Shown one piece after another: positions 23,573 to 34,600 of a stretch of 64,000 nucleotides of DNA (position 1 is its first letter; each line of letters begins with the position of its first letter). The position numbers and the translations under genes were made by a program. The notes beneath the pieces were generated by a model. That model made no database searches, was not told where the DNA came from, and worked only from the letters and a program-made list of their open reading frames with translations. Origin of the DNA: Paragordius varius. Lineage: Eukaryota > Nematomorpha. Location of the stretch: positions 4,402,001 to 4,466,000 of the forward strand of contig OZ176056.1 in NCBI GenBank assembly GCA_964247055.1, given 5' to 3'.

Positions 23573-26500
23573 TTTGCAGAAACAACTAAATCGTACAAAA
23601 GCAAATTTACAAAGTATTTTAATTTAGTTTTATAAAAAATAGCTATTTTTTCAAAATAAGGAAATTTTACTTATATAATGCCGCATGTATTTGAAAAATG
23701 ATTATTTATTGAAAAGAAGATGCGAATACGAATTTTTTCAATAAAATTACACAAAGTATAATCCAGATTTAATTATATCTGAAGTGTAATATCAGCAAAT
23801 TTTTTTCATATGCTTTGAATATTATTTTAGAATAATGCTACCTTAAATGCATTTTAATGGTCTAACACTATAGTATTCCAATTTGCAACACAGTACTATA
23901 TGTTAAGTACAGCAATTTTTTTAAAATACATAGCTAATATATTTCAGATTACTAAAAAATCGGTTAAGCCTATCGATTTACCCCACTTTTTAGCTCATCT
24001 TTAAACTGTTGTAAAAACACAATTATTTTTTATGTTTTAAGATTGGTATTTTTTTATCACATTTGCATAATTTAGGAATAAAGACTAGATCTGTTACCGA
24101 TGATACCCTTGTCATACCCATAAATAGTAATTTTATCAATAATTTGGTATTGATTTCTAATTTCTGTATCTATTATAACACATATGTAATAAAATTTAAA
24201 ATTGTACGGACAAAACGTAAAAATATAAAAACGAATATTTTTTTTTCAAAAGATAACCATATCATTTTAAACTCTAATTTTTCTTATATAATATATTAGT
24301 TTGCAATTGTAAATTATATTAATAATTTACATCTCTTTATATGACTATGTAGTTTAAATAAGGGGTTACATTAAGATAAATTAAATTCATAAATTACCGT
24401 GGTCTTTTAAAAAAATAATTGTCATTAAATTTTCACTTTTTTTCCTTATAATTTCAACTTTTACTGTGTTTTAACCTATCAGGTACAGAGAATATTACTC
24501 AACAGATTGGGAGATGGCTATATCATCACAACTTAACCAATGATGAAAACACAAGTAAGACTTAATAACATACCTCCTAAGTGATCCATTACATTTTATA
24601 ACATCTAAATTTTTAAGGTTGCATAATATAAATTTTTTCGATCGTTCAAGCTGCTTATATATGAAATATCCTACAATAACAATTTCAGAACTAATATTAT
24701 AATACAAATATAAAATTGTAAATTAAATTTGTATTTACCGATTAAATATTCTTTCGTTTCTAACGCAAACTACTAAAGTGATAACGGCCACTGTCCAAAT
24801 GAATTGATCACCAATCACCTTTAAAATCTAAATAAAAAATTTCATTAATTTTGATTCGTTAATTTATAATCATGGTTAGTTATTTTATATTTTTATTTAT
24901 AACCAATAGGTTAAAAAAGTTTATATTAAATAGGAGCCTCATAATTTTTATAAGTCTTATTCGTTCTAAAATTTAAATCTTTATACATCAAACATACATA
25001 TATATTTTACAGATTATAAATTTATTCATAGATTTCACATTCACAAAACTACTTGTGGTGGCACCCAAAGACAAACGCAAAGGTTATATACATGATTTTC
25101 TTCTAAACCCAAGAGTTAATGCCAATGGCTTTTCTAATATAAAATTTTTATTATTTATAATATAAACCCAGATGCCAATATATCTAATGTAATTGATGAA
25201 ATAAACTCCCCTAATCCAATACCGCCAATAAATACTGAGTCCGAAAGCTCTTGGGAAAGTTTATATTCATATATAAAACAATTAAATTGTATATTATTTG
25301 ATTTCTGATAAAAATCTTTTGTGATCACAATTTTTTTTTAAATTACTTATAATATCGATTCCATTGTTACATTTTAGTCTTAACCGTCGGTAAATCATTT
25401 TTAAATAATAAATTTATATCATTTTTTAAGATAATTTATTATCTTTAATAATGTTAAACCTTTGTTAGTCTTGGGATTTGGTAAATTCAATATATAATCA
25501 CATATATATATAATATAATAAAATAATAACTTTGATATGATTTATAGGCGAAATCGCAGGTTATTTATCACCAATAAATTTGCATTATATTTAAACCTAG
25601 TGTCAAAAAACCTATATAAATTTTATAATTTATTTTTATAAATTTTAATAATAATGAACAAAATAAATTACTAATCCTCTATTACAGTTAAAATCGAAAT
25701 TGTTATACATACAGATAAAACGTAAAAACATAAAGGCCATTAAAAATATTAATCTAAACTTGATGTCTATCATTGTTTTGAACTTGAAAGTAAATACATA
25801 TGTAAATTGGTAAACAATCATATGTATAACTTTTTTCAGTCAAGAGCAACTTCAACCGAACGCAACATTTTCAAGCAAACGCAGCATTTTTCATTTAAAC
25901 ATAACATTTTTTCAAGCTAACGCTTTGCCATTCAAACGGAACCAAAATTGTTGCTTTTGAAAAGATTTTGCGTATGGTTGATGTTGCGTTTAGTTGATAA
26001 AGCGTTGCTTACTGATAAATGGTATAACAATCATAATTAAATGATTTGTATAGGAAAGTAAGGTTGATTTAAATTTATATTTTTACATTTTGTCCGTATA
26101 GCTTTAATAATACTGAACCTATCAATTTTTTACTTTTAATTTAATTTCCATATCACTTAAAGTCGTTGGAATGGTTGGTATTATGGGTGCGGTATCTCAA
26201 TTGTCTGCATCTGTCGGAGGATCTGTAGTAGCTGGCATCGCAGGTTATTGGTCAATAAAATATTTTTTTTTAAAAATTATATTTTTTTAACTTTACATTC
26301 AAATAACATAGGTCAGATTAAATAGTTATACCATCAGTCAAAAGCACATTTATTATCGAAAGCGAAACAAAATATTTTTTAAACAAATACAACTGAAAAA
26401 ATGTTGCTTTTGCTGAAAAATGGTATATAAATATGTGGAAGCAAATAATTATCCCTGTAAAATAATATTATAGATTTTCAAACGTTTATTCAAAATAATA

Positions 26501-28406
26501 TATGAGAGGGGCCAGCATTGAATTAAATTAAACTTATGATACTCTTTTTTGCGACACGTTGTATAATCACACATATTCAGAAGGGCTATATCCAAGAAAA
26601 ATATATATATAAAAATGGAAGTAGCCTAAAAAATATATTGGCGAAAATGAAATTTATCACTTATCGTTTTTAAGATATATTCAGTTATATTTCATTTAGT
26701 TTCATCTTTTTAGGGTCTACTGTGGGTTCAATAAACTCATTGTCAACTCTAGCTAGAGGTAAAATATTTTTTTTAGCATAACCTAAAAACTACCCAAAAA
26801 TGTAATATTGACTCAGTTATCCATTATTTAATTTTAATTTGGACACCTGCTCGTCAATAAACTCGCAACTATTGTTAGTGGAAACTGATTTTGTCGCTAT
26901 CTAAAATTATCAATTAATGACCAAATTTTTTTACAATTTATCAATTATTTGCATTGCCTTATATTTATCACAACACTAAATAAAATTATATCATTAAAAA
27001 TACTTTACAATAAATGACCCTACAGAAAAAAATATGTCAAATTCGATAAGGGTATATAAGTTTATGGCATGTTTAGAATCATAAATATTTAATATTAGCA
27101 ATCGAGATAACCTAGATTTTAAAACCAATATGTTTGTCCAACTATAAAGTATTCATCAGTTATCACATGTATATATACCTAATAATTTTTAGAGTTATTT
27201 AACTTTTTTGTTAATACATAAATATAAATAGTTTTTTTTACCATATATTAATCACAAAAAGGAAGCGTTGGTAGCATCGGAACCGTCTCATCTATATCAG
27301 GGAATAGTTTAGCTGGTTCGATAAATGCAATCTCCATGGCATCTTTAGGTGCAATTTCAGCAGCTGGGTCTGTGGCGGCCTCTTCCTCAATCCTTAGTAA
27401 TTCAGTAACCGGCCAAGTTTTTTATAATCCAAACCCTTCGATATCTGAAAGTTCAACAAGTATTGCTGATCGACTTTCATCTCAAGCGGAATCGGAATAT
27501 ACAGTTGATTCAAATGGTCAACAGCAGAGTCTTAATTCACTTGACAACTGGGAAACAGTTTCATCTGACAGTATAATATCAAATTTTATTTTATTTAACA
27601 TACTTACTTTGGTTAGTGTTAATTTAGAGTAAAATTTTCAGATAAGTTATTTCAAAAATTTATCCATTACCCGACTCCACAAAAGGATTTTTGTTGTAAA
27701 AAACATATTACGGTATTAGCCAATCTTATTAAATCTTTAAGTAAAAGAAAACTTTTGATTCTACCTTTCATAGATATTGGTATTCTGTGCTATTAATTAT
27801 AACCTTTATAGGTATTGACGTCTTATCAAATCCGGAAAGTTGTATGTGATTAAATTTTTAAAATATAATTTGTTTAAGAAAAAACTAATTTTACCGACGT
27901 CTTTATGCATTTATAGTAACTCCTAATTCTATACCCGCCGAATTAACTCCACTTCAAATGCAGATTATGCAAACAATATATATTTATCGTTTATGTTTAA
28001 AAAAATACATTAAAAATAAAATTATATGAACAAAACGTAAAAATTAAACGATAAATATTTTACTCTATACATATATATAATTAATCATACTTTTCTAAAG
28101 TTGGAAATTGGGTGTGTTACCAATTCACATCTCTATACTCTATTTTGGAAACATAAAACGATGAATTATTACATAAGAATTGACTCATAACAAAAAAATA
28201 TTTGTCTTTTAATATTTACGTTTTGTCTCTATATTTTAATTTTTATTGTATTAAAATTTCAAAATTCATATAGTTTTAAGAGCGGAAATAGATTCCCTTG
28301 GTAAAGTTATTTATATTTGATAATAAATTTTAAATATCTAGCAAGTTATATTGGAGCATGTTGTATGTATTTTTTTCACAATAGATAATTATTTAATTTA
28401 TTTTTT

Positions 28407-28459
<53 letters not shown>

Positions 28460-31411
28460 AAATATGATATATATTTAATAGATCATAATATGTTACGGAA
28501 TACTTTGATAAGAGCTACCCAAGGTATATTGTTAATTTATATTTATGTCCAAAAATTTTTTTATAAAAAAATTATGTTAAAATCGTTGACAAGATATTTA
28601 GCCAGATATTATGGATTAAAGATTTATCTAAGAATTTATTGTAATAATTTTAGCCACAAGAATGCACGGTAATTTATATAATTATTTTTTTTTCTTAACA
28701 TTTAATAATTACTATATATTATATAAGAATTGGAATTAAAACCGTTTTGATTATAATATTAAGCATTTTCTTTACAGATTCTACATATCATCAAAAACTT
28801 ATTCAATTAAAATGTTTAATTACAAAAAAAAATAGTTTATAAAATTCACCGGTTCCATGTTGATATTTTGGATTGCTTGCATGGTAAATTTTTATAAAAC
28901 GCTCTAATGGACAAAGATAACTTCAAAAACGAATAAATGTATAAATATTTAAAATTTTCTAGTAAAAACCGCTGTTGTGATTTAATTAACTGTTTTGAAA
29001 CAATGTTAATAAAATCTTTTGAAACGGCTTAAAAAAAATTTGATTACTTCCGTAAAACATGGGTTTAAATCCCTGCATTATGCCATTGTATAAAAATATT
29101 TTTAAATAAAATTTTTTAATCAATTATTCTTTTTTATATGTCATTTAGTGTTAACCTCGTCATTCGAAGGTATAATTATATCAATAAAATTAAAAAAAAT
29201 AATTATTTAAATTATATTTTTAATAAATAATTTGATTATGGGTAATAAAATATTTCTATTTTAAAACAAGATTTTTTTATTTTATTTTATAGGTGGTAAT
29301 CCTAATCAAAAATGTTCAAAAATAAACTTAAATTAGTTGATTAATTCACCATTTTATTAAGTTAAAGCATATATTTTTGATCCGTTTTAAAAAATAATTA
29401 TGATGTAGTCAAATAATTAATTTTTATATGCTTTCTGAAGTAATTTAAAATTCACATATAATATATTATATATATAGTATTTCAGCAACAAGGTTTTTTG
29501 TTATTTTTTCAATTAATATTTATTTTTAATTATAATAACGAATTTTTATATAACTTTAGGAGTTTCCAATATGCTTCGCTGTAATATATTATTATAATTC
29601 TTATAACGCAAATAAAATTAAATAAAACTAAAATATTTTTTTGACTTATAGTTTATCGAGAAACAAGTTTTTATCTAATGTAAAGTTATATAAATATAGA
29701 TATGTTTACAGGTATGGTTTAAAGTTGTGACATATATAATCCCTTAGAATTATCTGAAATAGCAGAGGGTAGTATTTTCCAATCACAATGCTTCATTTTA
29801 AATTTATATGAATTTATTAATTTTTTCTAAAATAATTTAAGATTTATCAACCTTGGGACAAGGTATATCTTAAATTTTAAAAATTAATTTATTCATTTTT
29901 CACATTTTTTAGAAATGGAGGCTTTCTTTGAAGGTAAAACGTTTCTTAAATAATTTATGTTGAATAAAAATATTAATTTTATTTTTAATATTTTTTTTAT
30001 TTAGAAGCACTAAATTTACCTAATGGTACTTTTTTATTATTATCGTCAAAATATTTATAAGGAAAAAAATGTGAGCCGTTTTACAGTAAAAATTGAAATA
30101 ATATACGGAAACGTTTAAATATAAAGACAAATATTTTTATCTAAAAGACAACCGTACTTTTAAACCTTAATTTTTCCTATGCATGAAATTAATTACAATC
30201 TTAAAATATAGAATAGAATGTCTTAGTAATATGTATCCCTATTTCACACTTTGCCATTTTAAATATATTTATAAAATTCAAGATTTAAAAAGTATGGTTA
30301 TCTATTAGAAAAAAATATTTGTCTTAATATTATTAGGTTTGTCCGTATAATTTCAGATTTTACTGAAATTCGGAAAAATTCAATTAATTCATTTAAAATA
30401 TATTCCACCGCGGTTTATTTAATACTTCAAAAATTATTATTGCAAGAATTAACGTTTTAAAATTAAGAAAACATCTTAAAAATAATGCCAAGATAAATGA
30501 AACTCATGTTGTCTAAATGTGATCTTCAATATTATATCATTTAAAAATACCATACTTTTTTAAAATTAATATTATTTATATAACATTAGAATTTTTCTTA
30601 TTTATTATGCTGTGCTGAATACTATGGGCCCACAAATTTGTGTTTGTTGGAATTTAATTTTTTGGATATGGAGAGTCAATTATTTTTAACTTTTTAATGG
30701 TCACCCTTAAATAATATTTATTGAGTAAAAAAATATTATTTTTTATAATTCTTTATAATAGCCGCTCCGGAATCCTTGTCGGGTATTTCCATTATTCTTA
30801 TATACATTTTAAATTAAGTACCTTTCAAATAATAGATGATTATATATAAAATTGAAAATCAAACCCGTTAATTAAAATAGGGCCATATGAAAATCAAATG
30901 CATTGTTTATAATAAAAATTTTCAATTTGTGTAAATAGAATTTTTATTATTAATATAATAAAATTTTGGAAATTAAATTTTATAAAAGCATGATTCTGTA
31001 TTTATAATTTTTTTATACAGATATTAAGGAATACTTAGAGGGTAATTATTATAATTATACCATTTTTCAGTCAAAACCAACAGCTTTTCAACCAAAAACA
31101 CCACTTTTTCAAGCAAACACAACATTCTTAGTTCCATCTAATTGTAAATGTTGCGTTTGCTTGAAAAATGTTGCGTTTAGTTGAAAAATGGTATATTCTT
31201 TAAATACTTTTATAATTTATATTTTTTTTAAAAATTCATAATTATTTATCGATAATAGATGTTATTAGCTCGATTGTTGGTATATTATAAAAAATTTTTT
31301 ATTGTGTTGAAACAAATATTAAAAATACCTTTTTAATTTTTTTGTTTTAGAACGGGGCAGATTCAGTATATTATAATTGTCTAATTCTTTACAGATAATA
31401 TTGAACCATAA
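23083..31411 (+). CDS. MEG-B: tandem paralogue of MEG-A, micro-exon gene, function unknown
   Basis: Exons: 23083-23193, 23343-23459, 23572-23613, 24076-24126, 24483-24554, 25032-25082, 25172-25258, 25378-25389, 25548-25559, 26163-26243, 26714-26758, 27262-27570, 27812-27841, 27917-27988, 28274-28300, 28342-28362, 28482-28523, 28654-28668, 28778-28834, 29149-29169, 29560-29580, 29652-29666, 29748-29768, 29842-29862, 29913-29933, 30005-30025, 30762-30782, 31021-31041, 31351-31365, 31395-31411 (TAA stop). All internal junctions are phase 1 with AG/GT borders, and the frame is open throughout. Exon order and most lengths match MEG-A: 42, 51, 51, 12, 21, 42, 15, 21, 15 and six consecutive 21-mers. 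Residues agree too, for example TKLLVVAPKDK and LSEIAEDLSTLGQEM. The 309-nt exon is Gly/Ser/Ala/Ile-rich, then Ser/Gln/Asn-rich. The tail DIKEYLEERGRF is acidic and probably helical. The first coding exon was not found upstream of 23083. Least certain are 25378-25389 and the donor ends at 27988 and 28834. MITEs sit in several introns. Confidence 0.75.
23511..23568. repeat. TA dinucleotide microsatellite
   Basis: A run of about 58 bases of alternating TA ending directly at the acceptor of MEG-B exon 23572-23613. Shorter TA runs occur at 16341, 17517, 28409, 31751, 36680, 38508, 39487, 49447, 52245 and 62648. Confidence 0.9.
24190..24468. mobile_element. MITE, TACGGACAAAACG family, in a MEG-B intron
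   Basis: GTACGGACAAAACGTAAAAA at the left and TTATAATTTCAACTTTTACTG at the right; inverted AAAAGATAACCAT units inside. It ends 15 bp before a MEG-B exon (24483). Confidence 0.6.
25685..26115. mobile_element. MITE, TACGGACAAAACG family, with a second MITE inside
   Basis: CAGTTAAAATCGAAATTGTT at the left and TTTTACATTTTGTCCGTATA at the right. The interior is split by a CAGTCAAGAGCAAC-type MITE at about 25826-26025. Lies in the MEG-B intron before exon 26163. Confidence 0.6.
25826..26025. mobile_element. MITE, TTTTCAGTCAAA...GAAAAATGGTAT family, copy 1
   Basis: TTTTTTCAGTCAAGAGCAAC at the left and TACTGATAAATGGTAT at the right; multiple GCAAACGCAACATTTTT-like units in both orientations. Confidence 0.6.
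26328..26426. mobile_element. MITE, TTTTCAGTCAAA family, copy 2 (short)
   Basis: ATACCATCAGTCAAAAGCAC and GCTGAAAAATGGTAT, about 100 bp apart; non-coding. In a MEG-B intron. Confidence 0.6.
28012..28250. mobile_element. MITE, TACGGACAAAACG family, in a MEG-B intron
   Basis: ATGAACAAAACGTAAAAATT at the left, TACGTTTTGTCTCTAT and TTTTTATTGTA at the right. It fills the intron between exons 27917-27988 and 28274-28300. Confidence 0.6.
30084..30365. mobile_element. MITE, TACGGACAAAACG family, in a MEG-B intron
   Basis: CAGTAAAAATTGAAATAATA at the left and TCCGTATAATTTCAG..TTTTACTG at the right form long inverted repeats, each followed by an AAAGACAAATATTTTT block. Confidence 0.7.
31057..31194. 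mobile_element. MITE, TTTTCAGTCAAA family, copy 3
   Basis: ATACCATTTTTCAGTCAAAA and TTAGTTGAAAAATGGTAT are good inverted repeats. Lies 15 bp after the 21-nt MEG-B exon at 31021-31041. Confidence 0.7.
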
Positions 31412-31618
31412 TATTTCAATATGTGTCTTGATTAATCGGTACAAATAAATAAATTCTTTAATATTTTTCTTATAATATTTGCCAATTAAAATATTTGTTT
31501 TAAAAATGATAATTTAATATAATATGAATAATTTATTAATATATTAGTATTAAATGCTAATTTAAACATATCTTTATCAGTAGTTTTTTTGTAATTTTGA
31601 AGCGAAATAATATCTTGA

Positions 31619-34600
31619 TTATAAGGGTTTATTTTGCAAAAAAGCTGAAATCATATGAAATGCAGGACCAGGCTTCCATTGGGGGACCATATGACCAGCC
31701 CCTTTAACAGTTACGAAAGTCACGTTTTTCTCGTAATAATCCACAAAACCTATATATATATATATATATATATATCATTTACAGTTTAAATTAACTCTTA
31801 AACAATTCGAATTCACCTGAACGATTCAAATTCACTCTTGAACAATTCAAATTCCCCCTAAAATAAACTAAAAAAATAATAAACTATGCCATAAGAATAT
31901 ATTTTATATTAATGATGAGATATATTAGCCTGAAAACACATAATTTATTTTTAGGGTTATTTTAAATTTTTCGAAGTGAATTAAGAGTAAATTTTTAATT
32001 TTTCAAGGGTGAATTTAAATTGTTTAGGGTTGAATTAAATTGTTCAAGGGTGAATTTGAATAAATGGTATATTAATCCTAAAAAAGTAGTATAAAATTAA
32101 AAAAGGCTGAAAACAAATTAAGAATGCATGTTGTATACTTAAAAATATTTAGTAGCATATTTCTGAAAAAGGTATGACCTCAATAGGACAAAAAACGCAT
32201 AACAACATTTCACTGATTTTAAAATAAGTTTTAAAAAGAAACATCTATCAGATGCAATTTTATATCGCGACTTAATAATTATAATATTTACAGTTAAATA
32301 TCACATAATGTCAAATTAAAATATATTATTAATGGTCAGCAAAATGTAAAATATTTACAGGTAAAATAAGGTTTTACATTATATCATATGGAAAATGGTT
32401 ATATTTTAACCAAAAAAAGTTTATAATTTTTGTCTTTTTATCAATGTTGTTGAGGAAATTTTAAATATACATTGGGAAATGCCACCAATAATATGTGTTC
32501 GGATTATTATATATGCAAAGTAAATCCTCTAATATGTATTTTAGGCAGGAGCAGTGTTAAAAACAAGAATCGTATTTTATTTATAAAGGTTATGAAATGG
32601 TGTCCACAAAAAATCGTAAAATCCATTCTCAATCCCCATATGGCGAAAAACATATGACTTTGGAACTTTTAAGAATTATCAATCTTTTTCATAAAATCAT
32701 CCATCTTACAAAAAAAAGAAAAAAAATTACCTGCAACTTGACCTTTCCATTGCCAAGTTTGATGTATTCCACGGGGTTTAAGAGCTAACCCATAAACGAA
32801 CCATTCAGCCCCGATAAAATTACACATGACATCAGTGTCACCATTGTAAATTAGGATACGCATATTAGCATTGAGTAAGGCACGGATTTGTTTATACATA
32901 TCACTGTACAATCGAGTATACCCCTGTCCAACATTTTCACTAAAGAGTAGGTTATAAAATAAAACATAAATTTTGAAATAAAAATTATATATTTATATAT
33001 AGATGTATGAAAAAGTAAAAAAAAAATTTACAGTTTTTAATTATTTTTTACATTAAATCCACTTTTTTAAATAAAACAAATTAATTTTTTTATTCAAAGA
33101 CCATAGCTTACTCTTTAAAGCCATTGATATGTTTTGCCACAACATATTTACGTTTAAAATGCAAGATCCATACAAAAAATCGAAAGCACCAATTAATTAT
33201 TTAAACGCAAAATTTCTTTAATTAAAGCAACTTTTTTTTCTTTCAAACGCAATTTTTTTATTTCAAAATTTAATTTTAAAAGCTTATTTTAAAATGGTGC
33301 CTGCATATATCCCATTTGCCAACATGAGTGGGTATGTGAAGAGCTTGTCTAACATCATCTCTATTCAACCAATTCCGTATAGCAGAAGAATCAATACACG
33401 GCGGACTTTCAGACATTGAAGTTTTCTAAGATGAAAAATAGGAATTATTTAAGTGTTAATATTATTAGGTATAAAATATAAATTTTTATATTATTTTAGA
33501 GACAAAATATAATGTAACAGTGTAAAAAATATTTTTGTTATAAGAAATGCCTTATATTATCATGTATAACTCTTAAAAAATTAATATCAGTAATATAAAT
33601 TTGGGTGTGCAGCCAATTAACACCTATATTCCTAATTTCACCCTAAATTATAGGTATATTTATAAATTAAAATTTAAACATATAATATTAAAAATAGAGT
33701 TGCTATTTTCATGTTTAAAAATATAACCACATGAAAATTTAGACACCTAATTCACCTTTAAACATTTGAAATTCACCCTAAAAATAAAATTATCTTTTGG
33801 GCTAATATAACATTATAAAATATTTCTTTTTGGCATAGTTTATCATTTTTATTTATGATACTAGGTTTATTTTTTAAAAAACATCAAAAAATATAGGTAA
33901 TATTTGATAAACCAAAAACATAATTTATTTTTGGTATGAATTTTGAAAAAATTCAAGGTGTGAATTTGAGGTTTAAATGGTATATAACCCCAAATACTTA
34001 CGAAAGACATTATTTCCTTGTCATCATTATTAAACAACTCTGATGTTAAATGCCTCAGGCTACTTTTTAGTTGTGACAAAATATGAGATGAAAGCCATAA
34101 ATTAGTCGTTTTTTGTATGGGGATACCAAAAGGTTCGCTAAACAAAAAATTGAGCTTATTTTGATAGTTTTGTAAAGGGGTTCCGCTATAACGGTCAACT
34201 GAATATTGAGGATTAGGATCTGTATCACATGGGCTATATAGGGCATAATCATTAAGGCCAGCATCAAATATGAGCTTTAAAGCTGCCCTGACCTAAAATT
34301 AAATTGAAATAGAAATATCAGATTTATAAGATATTAGGAAAATTTAAAAAATGAGTATATCAAATTTTGTTAAAATTATATTAATTTAACTAAATAAATG
34401 GTGATGACAAAACAATAAATTATATTTACTGTGGACACCACCCCCCCCCGCTTCTTATCAAAGTAATTTTTGTTTTAATATATTAATATCCATTATAAAC
34501 GATTGAAATTTACAAAAGCTAGTAAATGATTATAAATTATCATTAACAAACATTAAATTGCTTTAGTAAATACAAATGTTTATTATAGAATAATAAAATC

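Noticed and set aside
29030-29092. tRNA-like T-arm (GGGTTTAAATCCC) followed by CCA
   Set aside because: No acceptor-stem partner, D-arm or A box lies at the right distance upstream.
29293-29334. Possible MEG-B exon after TTTATAG
   Set aside because: Phase 1 reading runs to a stop with no GT donor, while clear exons follow downstream.
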